Shown: piece by piece, positions 37,262 through 47,049 of the stretch
Layout of the letters: every line of letters begins with the position of its first letter
How positions within the stretch are numbered: position 1 is the stretch's first letter
Assembly (NCBI RefSeq): GCF_019800665.1
Contig: NZ_JAHVKO010000005.1
Coordinates: forward strand, 124,001 to 188,000
DNA from: Microbulbifer agarilyticus
Lineage (GTDB): Bacteria; Pseudomonadota; Gammaproteobacteria; Pseudomonadales; Cellvibrionaceae
Direction of reading: 5' to 3'
Length of the DNA stretch: 64,000 nt
The notes under the pieces: generated by a model
Seen by the model: the letters and a program-made list of their open reading frames with translations, nothing else
Told to the model about the DNA's origin: nothing
Database searches by the model: none
Program-made: the position numbers and the translations under genes

Positions 37262-38320
37262 CTAGCCGCCCACAATCAGCTTGCGGGTACGGCGCGTACC
37301 CAGCGGCGAGCTGTCCACCAGCTCACCGGCATAGCTGACGGTAGTCGCCGCCGCATTGCCCAGCATTACGTTAAACGGCGCCTCGCCGGTCAACTCGACC
37401 GTGGAATCAGCGGGCTGCAGGCGGGACAACAGCTTGTTACCCGTCGCATCGACCACTTCGATCCAGGCCTCTTCGCTGAAGCTCAGGGATAATACCGCAT
37501 CGGAGATGGTTACCTCCGGCGTCGCCTCTGCTTCGGCTAGGGGGTCAACGGAAACCGCTGCGGCTTCCAGCTCTGGCGTTACTTCCGGTTCTGGCGCGGC
37601 TTCCGGTGCTGGCGAAGCAGCCAGCTCCTGGGGCGCGTCGGATTCGGTCGGCTCTGCGACTACCACCGGCGCAGGAGCCGATTGCGTACCTTCTGCCACT
37701 TCCGCGACCGTCTCGGCTACCGCTACGCTAGCTTCGATGTCAGCAGAGGCCACAACGCGCTCAACCGCGTCCACACCGGACTCAATCACTGCATCCGCCA
37801 TGGCTATCGGCGCTTCTGGCGCCAACTCAGCACCCTGAGACGCCTCGGCAAGTGCCGGGTCGACACTGGTGATCGGCGCTCCGCCCTGTAGGCCAAACCA
37901 CCAGTAACCACCGGCAGCGGCAATCGCCAGTACCAGCATCAGCGGGCGAAACGACGAGTCACCACCTGAGGTACCTGCGCCCTCCACCTTCATACCGCGC
38001 GGCATTTCCGGGATATGGGGCGTGGAGTCGTCGGGCGATTGCTGGGCGAACACTTCCAGCAAGGGCTCCGCATCGAGACCCAGCTCTTTACACGCATTGC
38101 GGATGTACCCGCGCACGTAGAGAGCGCCGGCCAAGCGATCAAATTCGTCCTGCTCCAGAATTCTGAGCTTTTCGGTCGACATACACAGGCGACTGGCCAG
38201 CTCTTCAATTTCCAGCCCGGCCTGCTCACGGGCAGCCCGTAGCTGACCGCCAACTGAAATGGAGGAGACCTGCTCGGCGGCGTGCTCGGTAGAGCCTACG
38301 AAGGAATCATTACTGCTCAT
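37262..38320 (-). CDS. rodZ: Cytoskeletal/cell-shape protein RodZ
   Basis: 352 residues. A cytoplasmic HTH domain (about 28-90; AREQAGLEIEELASRLCMS) precedes one membrane helix (about 125-145), an Ala/Glu/Pro-rich linker and a DUF4115 beta domain (about 265-345; SFSEEAWIEVVDATGNKL). RodZ couples MreB to the elongasome. Its start overlaps the pilF stop by 11 nt. The linker is compositionally biased but otherwise normal. Confidence 0.93.
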   Translation of the reverse strand: MSSNDSFVGSTEHAAEQVSSISVGGQLRAAREQAGLEIEELASRLCMSTEKLRILEQDEFDRLAGALYVRGYIRNACKELGLDAEPLLEVFAQQSPDDSTPHIPEMPRGMKVEGAGTSGGDSSFRPLMLVLAIAAAGGYWWFGLQGGAPITSVDPALAEASQGAELAPEAPIAMADAVIESGVDAVERVVASADIEASVAVAETVAEVAEGTQSAPAPVVVAEPTESDAPQELAASPAPEAAPEPEVTPELEAAAVSVDPLAEAEATPEVTISDAVLSLSFSEEAWIEVVDATGNKLLSRLQPADSTVELTGEAPFNVMLGNAAATTVSYAGELVDSSPLGTRRTRKLIVGG

Positions 38321-39095
38321 TTTCGGCCTTCATCTCCTGGTATTTCAGCGTTTCCGCTGAATAGGGAAACAGGTTTTTCAGAGCCAGGGCATAGCTTCGC
38401 TCTTTGTCCCGGTTACCGAAAATCTTCTCGATACGGATACCCAACCACAGGGATTGGGGTACCTGCCGGCTTTTTTCGGTGTAACGGTCCAGATACTGCT
38501 TGGCTTCGGCGTAGTCCTGCTTTTGAAACTTGAGTTCGGCCAGCTCCAGCAACGCCACCGGCAGCCCGGGACTCAGAGCCAGCGCCTTGGTGAAGGCGCG
38601 CTCGGCACCATCCAGCTCGTTCAGTCGCAGCTCAGCGCGGCCCAGGTTGGCCAGAGCAAATGAACGGCGGTTATAGGAGAGATCTTCAGAAGCGGTGAGG
38701 AACTGGGCTTTCGCTTCACGGTAGCGCTCCTGTTGATACAGAAACACCCCGTAGTTGACCCGCGCCATGGAGAACTTACGGTCAAAACGCAGGGCTTTCT
38801 CGAAGTGGGATTCGGCCACGTTCAGCTCGCCGTCTGCCTGATACAGCAGCGCGAGGCCATGGTGGGCACGGGGGTCTTTCTTACCCAGCTTGAGCGCTTC
38901 CTGGAAGTGATGACGGGCCATTTCCCGGTTATCACTGCCACTTTGCAGATAGCGCAGCCCCAACTGAATGTGGGTCTCACGGGCCTTGTCGAGATCAATG
39001 GACTTGCCGCCCGGGCCGGTGCTGACACAGCCCCCCAACAGAAGGGTAATGAACAACCCGGCGAGCAGCGCCGACTTGGAATTTCTTGCTAACAC
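38310..39095 (-). CDS. pilF: Type IV pilus pilotin lipoprotein
   Basis: 261 residues from a GTG at 39095, preceded by AAGGTGAGG; an upstream ATG frame to 39167 lacks a ribosome site and puts extra residues before the signal. The lipobox is LLLGGC (about residue 23). At least four TPR units follow (ARAHHGLALLYQADGELNVA, MARVNYGVFLYQQERYREA). PilF (PilW) is the pilotin that localises the PilQ secretin to the outer membrane. It links the pil system to the isc-der block as in Pseudomonas. Confidence 0.93.
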   Translation of the reverse strand: MLARNSKSALLAGLFITLLLGGCVSTGPGGKSIDLDKARETHIQLGLRYLQSGSDNREMARHHFQEALKLGKKDPRAHHGLALLYQADGELNVAESHFEKALRFDRKFSMARVNYGVFLYQQERYREAKAQFLTASEDLSYNRRSFALANLGRAELRLNELDGAERAFTKALALSPGLPVALLELAELKFQKQDYAEAKQYLDRYTEKSRQVPQSLWLGIRIEKIFGNRDKERSYALALKNLFPYSAETLKYQEMKAENEQ

Positions 39096-39176
39096 TAGCC
39101 TCACCTTATAGTTATCGGGTGCGTACAACCCCACACGCCAACTCCATTCGGCGATGCTTGGCAGCAATCGAGGCGG

Positions 39177-40322
39177 TTAGGCCTGGCCAACAATCCGTAC
39201 TGGACGCTCGGCGTTGCGATAGCGCTCGGAGCGGCGGGTACGATCGTTTACTTGGCCGGCCAGCTGACCACAAGCCGCATCGATATCATCGCCACGGGTG
39301 GTACGCACGGTTACGGTATAGCCTTTGTCCAACAAAATCTGTTGAAAACGTCGCAAAGCGTTATTGCTGACCCGCTGATAGTCGGACAGCTCAAACGGAT
39401 TGAAGGGTATCAGATTTATCTTCACCGGCACATCACGCAGCAGCTCGGCCAACTGTTCCGCGTGCTCAGGGCGGTCGTTCACCTCCCGGATCATGGTGTA
39501 CTCGATGGTCATCTTGCGATGGTTATCCGGCATGTTCTCGATATAGCGCTGGGCGCTGTCGAGCAGCATGGCGATGGGATACTTCTTGTTAATCGGCACC
39601 AGCTCGTTGCGCAGCTCGTCATTGGGCGCGTGCAGGGAGATCGCCAGGCTGACATCGGTGACTTCCGCCAGGCGGTCCAGTGCGGGCACCACACCGGAGG
39701 TACTCAGGGTAACCCGACGCTTGGAGATGCCGTAGGCATTGTCTTCCATCATCAGGTTCATGGAATCCACCACGTTGTCGAAGTTGAGCAGGGGCTCGCC
39801 CATACCCATCATCACGACATTGGTTACCTTGCGCGGGCCATTCGGCTGTAACTGGCCAAATGACTTACACGCGATCCACACCTGGCCAATAATTTCGGCC
39901 GCGGTCAGGTCTCGGTTAAAGCCTTGCTTGCCGGTGGCGCAAAAGCTGCAGTCCAGGGAGCAGCCCACCTGCGAAGACACACACAGGGTGCCGCGGTCGC
40001 CGTCCGGAATATACACGGTCTCGATGACATTGCCGCCGCTGACTTCGATCAGCCACTTGCGGGTGCCATCGGCGGAATCCATCTGCTTCAGGACCTTGGG
40101 CGCGCGCACTTCGGCGATTTCCGACAGCTTGGCACGCATGGCTTTGCTGACGTTGGTCATCTGCTCGAAATCGTCCACGCCATTCTGGTGAATCCACTTC
40201 AATACCTGCACCGCGCGGAAACGCTTTTCGCCCAAACCGGCAAAAAAGTCCGCAAGCTTGTCCACGGACAGGCCCAGCAGGTTCACTTTTTCGGTTTGTA
40301 CTGTTTCAACAGTCGCGGTCAT
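39177..40322 (-). CDS. rlmN: 23S rRNA A2503/tRNA A37 C2-methyltransferase
   Basis: 381 residues from the ATG at 40322 (AAGGTGAA upstream). Radical-SAM cluster motif [14 protein letters not shown] (CxxxCxxC), followed by [15 protein letters not shown] and the catalytic Cys region near [12 protein letters not shown]. It methylates C2 of adenosines in rRNA and tRNA. It lies between pilF and ndk, its usual place. Confidence 0.96.
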   Translation of the reverse strand: MTATVETVQTEKVNLLGLSVDKLADFFAGLGEKRFRAVQVLKWIHQNGVDDFEQMTNVSKAMRAKLSEIAEVRAPKVLKQMDSADGTRKWLIEVSGGNVIETVYIPDGDRGTLCVSSQVGCSLDCSFCATGKQGFNRDLTAAEIIGQVWIACKSFGQLQPNGPRKVTNVVMMGMGEPLLNFDNVVDSMNLMMEDNAYGISKRRVTLSTSGVVPALDRLAEVTDVSLAISLHAPNDELRNELVPINKKYPIAMLLDSAQRYIENMPDNHRKMTIEYTMIREVNDRPEHAEQLAELLRDVPVKINLIPFNPFELSDYQRVSNNALRRFQQILLDKGYTVTVRTTRGDDIDAACGQLAGQVNDRTRRSERYRNAERPVRIVGQA

Positions 40323-40430
40323 GGATTCACCTTGCACCGGTCGCGGTGCGGAAATTGCCGAAACGGCAAAACTTTGTAGGGATAGCAAGAGTCCGCATTA
40401 CTGCAGACTCCTGCAAAGGCACGTGCTGAA

Positions 40431-40856
40431 TTAGCGTGCGCAGATTTCTTCGGCAGCGAAGAAGTAGTTCACTTCACGCTCAGCGGAAGTCGCGGAGTCG
40501 GAACCGTGAACAGCATTCGCGTCGATGCTGTCAGCGAAGTCAGCGCGGATGGTGCCAGCGTCAGCTTCTTTCGGGTTGGTCGCACCCATCAGGTCGCGGT
40601 TGGCCAGGATGGCGTTTTCGCCTTCCAGAACCTGTACAACAACCGGGCCGGAGGTCATGAATTCAACCAGGTCTTTAAAGAAAGGACGCTCTTTGTGCTC
40701 TGCGTAGAAACCTTCAGCCTTCTCCTGAGACAGCTGAACCATTTTCATGGCAACAATGCGCAGGCCGGCTTTCTCAAAGCGGCTTTCGATTTCGCCGATT
40801 ACGTTCTTGGCTACGGCGTCCGGCTTGATGATGGACAGAGTACGTTCCAGGGCCAT
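40431..40856 (-). CDS. ndk: Nucleoside diphosphate kinase
   Basis: 141 residues from the ATG at 40856 (GGAG upstream). [17 protein letters not shown] is the family start, and the phospho-histidine is in NAVHGSDS. It transfers gamma-phosphate between NTPs and NDPs. A long leader (40857-41033) separates it from iscX, with the isc operon terminator inside, so ndk probably has its own promoter. Confidence 0.97.
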   Translation of the reverse strand: MALERTLSIIKPDAVAKNVIGEIESRFEKAGLRIVAMKMVQLSQEKAEGFYAEHKERPFFKDLVEFMTSGPVVVQVLEGENAILANRDLMGATNPKEADAGTIRADFADSIDANAVHGSDSATSAEREVNYFFAAEEICAR

Positions 40857-40904
40857 GGTTTTCTCCATTTCTAGGTTTTGAAAAAAATTGTCTTAGATCA
40901 GATA

Positions 40905-40930
40905 CGAAAAGAGCAACTGACGTTGCTCTT
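40905..40930 (-). terminator. Rho-independent terminator after iscX
   Basis: AAGAGCAAC / GTTGCTCTT stem (40909-40917 and 40922-40930) with a 4-nt loop, followed on the minus strand by TTTTCG. It ends the isc operon about 100 nt after iscX. Confidence 0.75.
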
Positions 40931-41033
40931 CCCTGAATTCTCTCAGCTCGCAAACTGTCGATTAATTAACCAACAATGATCGCGGAGCGCGGATTATACG
41001 CGTAGTCGCGTGAAGTGTGTACTGTAGGACTGA

Positions 41034-41228
41034 CTACTCGTTCTCTTCGATCCATGCGGCCTGAATGGCCTCCAGGATCTTTTCCCCGCAGCGCTCCGGA
41101 TCGTCGTCGAAATCCGGCAAATCCATCACCCACTTGCGAAGATCGACGAAATTGACCGTCAAAGGGTCAATATCCGGGTGGCCATCGCTCAGTTCGATGG
41201 CAATATCGTGAATGTCCGTCCACTTCAT
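41034..41228 (-). CDS. iscX: Fe-S assembly regulator IscX (YfhJ)
   Basis: 64 residues, acidic, with the family sequence MKWTDIHDIAIELSDGHPDI and LRKWVMDLPDF. IscX binds iron and IscS and tunes cluster assembly. It is the last gene of the isc operon, 21 nt after fdx. Confidence 0.96.
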   Translation of the reverse strand: MKWTDIHDIAIELSDGHPDIDPLTVNFVDLRKWVMDLPDFDDDPERCGEKILEAIQAAWIEENE

Positions 41229-41249
41229 AATCCAACGCTCCCTGCCGAT

Positions 41250-41588
41250 TTAGTGTTTTTCCGAAACCTGGTTGATGGTGTACTTGGGAATCTCAACCAC
41301 CAGATCCTCCTGCTCTACCACTGCCTGGCAGGATAGGCGAGATTCCGGCTCCAGGCCCCAGGCTTTATCCAACAGGTCCTCTTCCAGCTCGTCCGGCTCT
41401 TCCAGAGAGTCAAACCCTTCACGCACGATGACATGACAGGTAGTACAGGCGCAGGACTTCTCACAGGCATGCTCAATGTGGACACCGTGCTTCAGGGCGG
41501 CATCACATACGGTAATACCGGGATCTACCTCGACAACCTTGCCCTCAGGGCACAGCTCTTCGTGGGGTAGGAAAACGATTTTCGGCAT
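41250..41588 (-). CDS. fdx: ISC-type [2Fe-2S] ferredoxin
   Basis: 112 residues. Cluster ligands in CEKSCACTTCHVIV and SRLSCQAVV. Fdx supplies electrons to IscS/IscU during cluster formation. Between it and hscA lie three 21-nt tandem repeats. Confidence 0.96.
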   Translation of the reverse strand: MPKIVFLPHEELCPEGKVVEVDPGITVCDAALKHGVHIEHACEKSCACTTCHVIVREGFDSLEEPDELEEDLLDKAWGLEPESRLSCQAVVEQEDLVVEIPKYTINQVSEKH

Positions 41589-41611
41589 ATTTCATTACTC
41601 TCGTTCGATGA

Positions 41612-41674
41612 CCGCCCCAAGGGCATGTCAGATCGCCTTCAGGGTTTATCAAAAGGCCCTTAGGGCTTATCAAA
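41612..41674. repeat. Three tandem 21-nt repeats at the hscA 3' end
   Basis: Contiguous degenerate copies at 41612-41632, 41633-41653 and 41654-41674. The last one (minus-strand first) contains the HscA C-terminal codons and stop (FDKP-stop). The middle copy repeats the same words with FDKP and a stop; 16 of 21 positions match. The third, nearest fdx, matches less well (about 14 of 21). They look like a small duplication of the hscA end. Confidence 0.65.
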
Positions 41675-43540
41675 TTCATCCAGGCTGTGGCCTTGCATTG
41701 CGCGCTTGATGGAGGAATCCATACGGCGCGCGGCAAAGGGCTCGGACAGGGTGTTGAGCGCCTCGACCCGGCTGCGAATCTCGTCCGCAGTGCCCTCATT
41801 ATGCGCCTGCCGCAGGCCCTGCATGGCCTGCTCCAGCTCGGACAACTCGGCCTCACTCAACAGTTCCGCACCGTTTTCCTGCAGGGCAACAAGCATGGCC
41901 TCCAGGGTGCGCTCAGCCTCCACCTGCGCCTCGCGCAGTGCGCGCGCCGCAATATCTTCCTCGGCATTGGCGTAGGAGTCCTGCAGCATACGCGTGATAT
42001 CCGTGTCCTCAAGCCCGTAGGAAGGCTTGACCGTAATCTCGGCCTGCACGCCACTGCTTTTTTCCATCGCCGTCACCGACAGCAGACCATCCGCATCCAC
42101 CTGGTAGGTCACGCGAATATGTGCCGCGCCAGCCACCATGGGCGGAATACCGCGCAGCTCGAAACGCGCCAGCGAACGACAGTCGGCCACCAGTTCGCGC
42201 TCTCCCTGCACCACGTGAATAGCCATCGCAGTCTGGCCATCCTTGAAGGTGGTGAACTCCTGGGCCTTGGCCACGGGAATGGTGGTATTGCGGTGAATCA
42301 GTTTCTCGGTGAGTCCACCCATGGTTTCAATACCCAGGGAAAGCGGAATCACATCCAGCAACAGCAGATCTTCGCGGGACTTGTTGCCCACCAGTACATC
42401 CGCCTGAATCGCCGCGCCAATGGCCACCACTTTATCCGGGTCGATATCGGCGTGGGGTTTTCTACCAAAGAACCCCTCTACCTTTTCACGCACACGCAGC
42501 GTGCGCGTGGAACCGCCAACCAGCACGACCTCTTCCACATTTTCTGCGGATAGGTCCGCGTCGCGCAGCGCACGCTTACAGGCGCGCAGGGTTTTGCTAA
42601 TCAGCGGGTCCAATAGCTCGGCGAGCTTTTCCCGGCTCAGCGAACCGCTCCAATCTAGATAAGACATCGCAACTGTTTCTTCCGCAGCCAGTGCCTCTTT
42701 TGCCGCGCACGCAGCATCCAGCAACTTGCGCTGGGTGCCCGCGTCCAGGTCGGTGCCGAGCCCTGCCTCTGCGGCAATCCACTCTGCCACTGCGCGGTCA
42801 AAATCATCACCTCCGAGCGCACTGTCGCCACCGGTGGATAGTACTTCGAAGACACCTTTGGACAGGCGCAGAATGGAGATATCAAAGGTGCCGCCACCCA
42901 GGTCGTAAACCGCGATAGTTTTATCGGCGGAGTCAGCACCATCTTCTGTCTTATCCAGACCGTAGGCGACTGCTGCCGCGGTCGGCTCGTTCAGCAGGCG
43001 CAACACTTTCAGGCCCGCCAGTTTGGCCGCGTCTTTGGTCGCCTGACGCTGGGCATCGTCAAAATACGCCGGTACGGTGATTACCGCACCATCCAGCTCG
43101 CCGCCGAGGGAATCGGCACCGCGCTGCGCCAGCACCTTGAGGATTTCCGCTGATACCTGCACCGGGTTTACGGCACCAGAAACGGTTTCGATGGCGGGCA
43201 TACCGCCAGTATCTTCGGCAAAGTGATACGGCAGTTGCTCACCGAAGTGTTTGATATCCGCGAGGCCGCGTCCCATCAAACGTTTGATGGACACCAGGGT
43301 GTTATAAGGATCGTCTCCTGCAGCGGCGCGCGCGCCGTAGCCTACCTCAATACCACTATCGGTATAACGCACCACAGACGGCAGAATGGCTTTGCCATCC
43401 TCCGCCGGCAAGGCTTCCGCGGTACCGCTGCGCACCGTTGCCACCAGCGAATTGGTGGTGCCCAAATCGATCCCTACCGCGCGCTTGCGCTGATGGGGTT
43501 CGGGGGTCTGGCCGGGTTCGGAAATCTGCAGTAATGCCAT
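41660..43540 (-). CDS. hscA: Hsp70-type chaperone HscA
   Basis: 626 residues. The ATPase domain starts [13 protein letters not shown], with [20 protein letters not shown] and [16 protein letters not shown]. The substrate domain (about 390-540) and helical lid follow. HscA with HscB recognises the LPPVK motif of IscU and promotes cluster transfer. It starts 9 nt after hscB. Confidence 0.97.
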   Translation of the reverse strand: MALLQISEPGQTPEPHQRKRAVGIDLGTTNSLVATVRSGTAEALPAEDGKAILPSVVRYTDSGIEVGYGARAAAGDDPYNTLVSIKRLMGRGLADIKHFGEQLPYHFAEDTGGMPAIETVSGAVNPVQVSAEILKVLAQRGADSLGGELDGAVITVPAYFDDAQRQATKDAAKLAGLKVLRLLNEPTAAAVAYGLDKTEDGADSADKTIAVYDLGGGTFDISILRLSKGVFEVLSTGGDSALGGDDFDRAVAEWIAAEAGLGTDLDAGTQRKLLDAACAAKEALAAEETVAMSYLDWSGSLSREKLAELLDPLISKTLRACKRALRDADLSAENVEEVVLVGGSTRTLRVREKVEGFFGRKPHADIDPDKVVAIGAAIQADVLVGNKSREDLLLLDVIPLSLGIETMGGLTEKLIHRNTTIPVAKAQEFTTFKDGQTAMAIHVVQGERELVADCRSLARFELRGIPPMVAGAAHIRVTYQVDADGLLSVTAMEKSSGVQAEITVKPSYGLEDTDITRMLQDSYANAEEDIAARALREAQVEAERTLEAMLVALQENGAELLSEAELSELEQAMQGLRQAHNEGTADEIRSRVEALNTLSEPFAARRMDSSIKRAMQGHSLDEFDKP

Positions 43541-43549
43541 AGGTCTGTA

Positions 43550-44068
43550 CTAGTCCAGTAAATCTTCTTCGAGCTCTTCGATTTGCCGCTGCAACTTGGC
43601 GAGAAACTGCAGCTTCGACAGCGCGCTCTCGCCGTCTTTCAGCGCATTGGCTGCCAGCGCATCGGAAAATGCCTGTTCTTGAGCTTTGAACAGAGCGGCG
43701 GCTTCAGCGCTCAGCTCTTCCAGTTCGGCCTCCGGATCGGACGCTTCGCGCACCTCTTCGAGACGCTCACGCAACATCATTTGCTGCATCAGAAAGGCGC
43801 CATCTGCGGTGGTCTGCTCCGCCTTCCGCTCCACTCCACGCAGCTGCAGCAAATAAGCAGCGCGGGCCACCGGATCCTTCAGGGTGTTGTTGGCTTCGTT
43901 GATCTGCGCGGCGTACTGCATGGCCAGCATTTGCTCGCGGTCAGATTTTGCGGCGAAGCGATCCGGGTGAAACTCCTGCTGCAACTCGCGGTAGCGTTTC
44001 GCCAGCGCCTGGCGATCCACCTGGTAGCCAACCGGCAAACCAAAAATTTCAAAGTGATTCTGCTGCAT
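43550..44068 (-). CDS. hscB: J-domain co-chaperone HscB
   Basis: 172 residues. J domain with HPD in QQEFHPDRFAAK at about residues 35-40, then a helical C-terminal IscU-binding bundle with acidic heptads. It delivers IscU to HscA. Confidence 0.96.
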   Translation of the reverse strand: MQQNHFEIFGLPVGYQVDRQALAKRYRELQQEFHPDRFAAKSDREQMLAMQYAAQINEANNTLKDPVARAAYLLQLRGVERKAEQTTADGAFLMQQMMLRERLEEVREASDPEAELEELSAEAAALFKAQEQAFSDALAANALKDGESALSKLQFLAKLQRQIEELEEDLLD

Positions 44069-44126
44069 AGGATTTTGCTAATTCGCCTGCTGAATGGAGA
44101 GCATCATAGAGCGCTTCGCCCAATAA

Positions 44127-44159
44127 CAAAAAGGCCGGCATGCTTGTGCGCACCCGGCC
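44127..44159 (-). terminator. Hairpin with T-tract between iscA and hscB
   Basis: GGCCGG / CCGGCC stem (44133-44138 and 44154-44159) around a 15-nt loop that can pair further, followed on the minus strand by TTTTTG. It lies in the 113-nt gap after iscA, so it may act as a partial terminator that lowers hscBA-fdx-iscX relative to iscRSUA. Confidence 0.6.
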
Positions 44160-44181
44160 CTGTTGCTGCTGCGCTTGAACT

Positions 44182-44505
44182 TTAAACGTGAAAGCTCTCG
44201 CCGCAGCCGCACTCATTTTTCACATTGGGGTTTTTGAACTCGAAGCCCTCGTTCAACCCCTCCTTGACGAAATCCAGCTCGGTGCCATCCAGATAAGCAA
44301 GGCTTTTGGGGTCGACGATCAACTTCACGTCGCCGGAGTCAAACACCTCATCTTCCGCCTGCGCTTCGTCGACGAACTCGAGCACGTAAGCCATACCGGA
44401 GCAGCCGGCGGTTTTCACGCCGACCCGAATGCCGATACCTTTACCGCGACTGGCCAGCTGTTTGGCCACGTGTGCCTGGGCCGCTTCGGTCATGGTAATT
44501 GCCAT
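44182..44505 (-). CDS. iscA: A-type Fe-S carrier IscA
   Basis: 107 residues. The three conserved cysteines are in [12 protein letters not shown] and the terminal ECGCGESF. IscA binds iron or an Fe-S cluster and passes it to targets. Confidence 0.97.
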   Translation of the reverse strand: MAITMTEAAQAHVAKQLASRGKGIGIRVGVKTAGCSGMAYVLEFVDEAQAEDEVFDSGDVKLIVDPKSLAYLDGTELDFVKEGLNEGFEFKNPNVKNECGCGESFHV

Positions 44506-44567
44506 ATCGGTGCTACTCCTTACTTCTTAACCTGATTGTGCGGATGCTACTTACTTTAACTACTTAG

Positions 44568-44972
44568 TTAGCCCGCAGCCTGCTCGGCTTCTTCACCGCG
44601 CTTCTCGCGGATATTTTTCACTGCCGCTTTAATGGCGTCTTCCGCCAGAACGGAGCAGTGAATTTTCACCGGAGGCAATGCCAGTTCTTCGGCAATTTCG
44701 GTGTTCTTGATCTGTGCCGCCTCATCCAGGGACTTGCCTTTCACCCACTCGGTCAGCAGGGAACTGGACGCAATAGCGGAGCCGCAGCCATAGGTCTTGA
44801 ATTTGGCGTCTTCGATGATGCCGTTGTCATCCACCTGAATCTGCAGGCGCATCACATCACCACAAGCGGGAGCGCCGACCATGCCGGTGCCCACGTTGTC
44901 CGCTTTGTCGTCTAAACGACCAACATTGCGGGGGTGTTCATAGTGGTCAATTACTTTATCGCTATAGGCCAT
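44568..44972 (-). CDS. iscU: Fe-S scaffold IscU
   Basis: 134 residues. Conserved Cys in GAPACGDVM, YGCGSAIASSS and IHCSVLAEDA, and the HscA-recognition motif LPPVK. An added Glu/Ala tail (RGEEAEQAAG) extends a few residues past the E. coli end. Clusters are built on this protein from IscS sulfur. Confidence 0.97.
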   Translation of the reverse strand: MAYSDKVIDHYEHPRNVGRLDDKADNVGTGMVGAPACGDVMRLQIQVDDNGIIEDAKFKTYGCGSAIASSSLLTEWVKGKSLDEAAQIKNTEIAEELALPPVKIHCSVLAEDAIKAAVKNIREKRGEEAEQAAG

Positions 44973-45014
44973 GACTATACCCTCTCAAAAAGTCTCAATT
45001 ACTGCGCCAGTGCG

Positions 45015-46229
45015 TTAGTGTGCTGCCCATTCGATGGTGCTGAGGTCAACGCCATCCTTGTACATATCCCACAGCGGGGACAGCTCACGCAGTTTTTCCA
45101 CTGCCTTTCTTACTTCTTTGGCCGCGGTATCCACGTCCTGTTCCGTGGTAAAACGGCCAAAACTGAAGCGCAGAGAACTGTGAGCCAGCTCATCGTTCAC
45201 GCCCAGAGCACGCAATACATAGCTCGGCTCAAGGCTGGCAGAGGTACATGCGGAGCCGGAGGAAATGGCCAGGTCCTTCAGGGACATGATCAGGCTTTCC
45301 CCTTCCACAAACGCGAAGCTTACATTCAGGTTACCGGGCACACGCTGCTCTGCGGAACCATTGATATGCACTTCTTCCATATCGCTGATCTGGCTCCAGA
45401 AGCGGTCGCGCAGGGCCAGTATGCGCTTGGCTTCGTCTGCCATTTCTTCTTTGGCAATGCGGAAGGCTTCACCCATACCAACGATCTGATGCGTCGGCAG
45501 GGTACCGGAACGCATACCGCGCTCGTGGCCACCGCCATGCATCTGCGCTTCCAGGCGCACACGCGGCTTACGGCGCACATACAGGGCACCAATGCCCTTG
45601 GGGCCGTAAATTTTGTGGGCGGAGAAGGACATCAGGTCCACTTTCATTTCCGCCAGGTCGATCTCAATCTTGCCGGGGCTCTGCGCCGCATCCACGTGGA
45701 AAATAACCTTGCGCTCACGACACAGCTCGCCAATTGCGGCGATGTCGTTGATCACACCAATCTCGTTGTTTACGTGCATCAGGCTCACCAGAATGGTGTC
45801 CTCACGCATGGCTTCCGCCACCTGCTCCGGATAGACGATGCCGTCTTCTTTAGGGTTCAGGTAAGTCACTTCAAAGCCTTCACGCTCCAGCTGACGACAG
45901 GTATCCAGTACCGCCTTGTGCTCGATCTTGGAGGTAATGATGTGCTTGCCGCGGCCCTGGTAAAAGTGCGCAGCACCTTTAATGGCAAGGTTGTCGGATT
46001 CGGTCGCACCACTGGTCCACACGATTTCACGGGGGTCCGCGTTAACCAGCTCGGCGACTTGGCGGCGCGCTTCCTCGACCGCTTCCTCCGCCTTCCAGCC
46101 GTACAGGTGGGAGCGGGAGGCCGGGTTACCGAAGTTGCCTTCCATCGTCAGCTGCTCCGCCATTTTACTGGCGACGCGCGGGTCTACCGGACAAGTTGCC
46201 GAATAATCCAGATAAATGGGAAGCTTCAT
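45015..46229 (-). CDS. iscS: Cysteine desulfurase IscS
   Basis: 404 residues from the ATG at 46229 (GGAG upstream), exactly the E. coli IscS length; a longer frame exists but lacks support. PLP Lys in [16 protein letters not shown] and the active Cys in [17 protein letters not shown]. It delivers persulfide sulfur to IscU and tRNA thiolation. Confidence 0.97.
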   Translation of the reverse strand: MKLPIYLDYSATCPVDPRVASKMAEQLTMEGNFGNPASRSHLYGWKAEEAVEEARRQVAELVNADPREIVWTSGATESDNLAIKGAAHFYQGRGKHIITSKIEHKAVLDTCRQLEREGFEVTYLNPKEDGIVYPEQVAEAMREDTILVSLMHVNNEIGVINDIAAIGELCRERKVIFHVDAAQSPGKIEIDLAEMKVDLMSFSAHKIYGPKGIGALYVRRKPRVRLEAQMHGGGHERGMRSGTLPTHQIVGMGEAFRIAKEEMADEAKRILALRDRFWSQISDMEEVHINGSAEQRVPGNLNVSFAFVEGESLIMSLKDLAISSGSACTSASLEPSYVLRALGVNDELAHSSLRFSFGRFTTEQDVDTAAKEVRKAVEKLRELSPLWDMYKDGVDLSTIEWAAH

Positions 46230-46345
46230 AATCTTTTGTCTCCACTCGCTGGCCTTTGCCAACGCCTTACTGCTGTCATTAATGCGTAAATAACACTTTC
46301 AACAATCATTGAGCAGGCGCTTGGCCTGATCGGGCGGCCGGCACC

Positions 46346-46840
46346 TTACTGCAGGCCGCCAATAATCGCCACTTTCTGCTCGCCGGCATCGCCAAGTGCC
46401 TCACCGCGACGATCTTGTCGACGGGCCACTTCCTGCACTTCTGCGCGCTTAACCATGTCTTCCAGGCTAATCCCATTGAGGAAGCCGTGGATCTGTTCGC
46501 TGAGGTCGGTCCACAGGTAGTGGGTCAGACACTGCTCGCCGCCGGAGCAGTCGCTGTTTCCACCACAACTGGTGGCATCTACGGATTCATTTACCGCGTC
46601 GATAATCTCCGCCACGCAGATTTCTGCACTGGCGCGCGCCAACCGGTAACCGCCGCCCGGGCCCCGCACACTGCACACCAGTTCCGCTTGGCGCAGACGG
46701 GAAAACAGCTGCTCGAGGTAAGACAGGGAAATGTCCTGCCGCTTGGAAATATCGGCAAGGCTGATGGGGCCGCGCTCGGCATGCAACGCCAGATCCAGCA
46801 TGGCTGTGACCGCATACCGCCCTTTGGTTGTCAAACGCAT
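46346..46840 (-). CDS. iscR: Fe-S sensing regulator IscR
   Basis: 164 residues from the ATG at 46840, behind GGAGGAAGG. Rrf2-type winged helix ([38 protein letters not shown]) with the cluster ligands in [16 protein letters not shown]: three cysteines and the adjacent His. Holo-IscR represses the isc operon at type 1 sites; two such sites overlap the promoter upstream. Confidence 0.97.
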   Translation of the reverse strand: MRLTTKGRYAVTAMLDLALHAERGPISLADISKRQDISLSYLEQLFSRLRQAELVCSVRGPGGGYRLARASAEICVAEIIDAVNESVDATSCGGNSDCSGGEQCLTHYLWTDLSEQIHGFLNGISLEDMVKRAEVQEVARRQDRRGEALGDAGEQKVAIIGGLQ

Positions 46841-46925
46841 AGACCCTTCCTCCAAGACCGGTTTCACATGTGCCGGCCGCCGGTGCACCCCGGTTTAACG
46901 AGTGCCCACCATCAATTTGGGCGCG

Positions 46926-46954
46926 AGTATGAAATAACCGACTACTTCAGTCAA
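46926..46954 (-). promoter_or_regulatory. Sigma-70 promoter of iscR operon
   Basis: Minus-strand TTGACT (46954-46949), a 17-nt spacer and CATACT (46931-46926), about 85 nt before the iscR start. The -35 lies inside the first IscR-type site, so the position fits repression. Confidence 0.75.
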
Positions 46955-46958
46955 GTAT
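46934..46958. promoter_or_regulatory. IscR type 1 site, promoter proximal
   Basis: 25 bp beginning ATAACCGACT and ending AGTCAAGTAT, close to the type 1 consensus (ATA-S-YY-GACT, AGTC-RR-S-TAT). It covers the -35 element of the iscR promoter. Confidence 0.8.
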
Positions 46959-46983
46959 ATAGCCGAGTAATTCACTCGGGTAT
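46959..46983. promoter_or_regulatory. IscR type 1-like site, promoter distal
   Basis: 25 bp directly abutting the first site, beginning ATAGCCGAGT and ending ACTCGGGTAT. It keeps the dyad but has GAGT/ACTC in place of GACT/AGTC. Two type 1 sites also occur at the E. coli iscR promoter. Confidence 0.65.
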
Positions 46984-47049
46984 TTGGCGCCTACTACTAC
47001 GTCAAGCGACCAATTGGCGGCAATGGTCACCAGAGCCTCACTCGACCAG

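Noticed and set aside
44934..46289. 451-residue plus-strand frame opposite iscS
   Set aside because: Lies antisense to a certain iscS gene; its sequence is the low-complexity His/Gln/Thr-rich kind that complement frames of GC-rich genes give.
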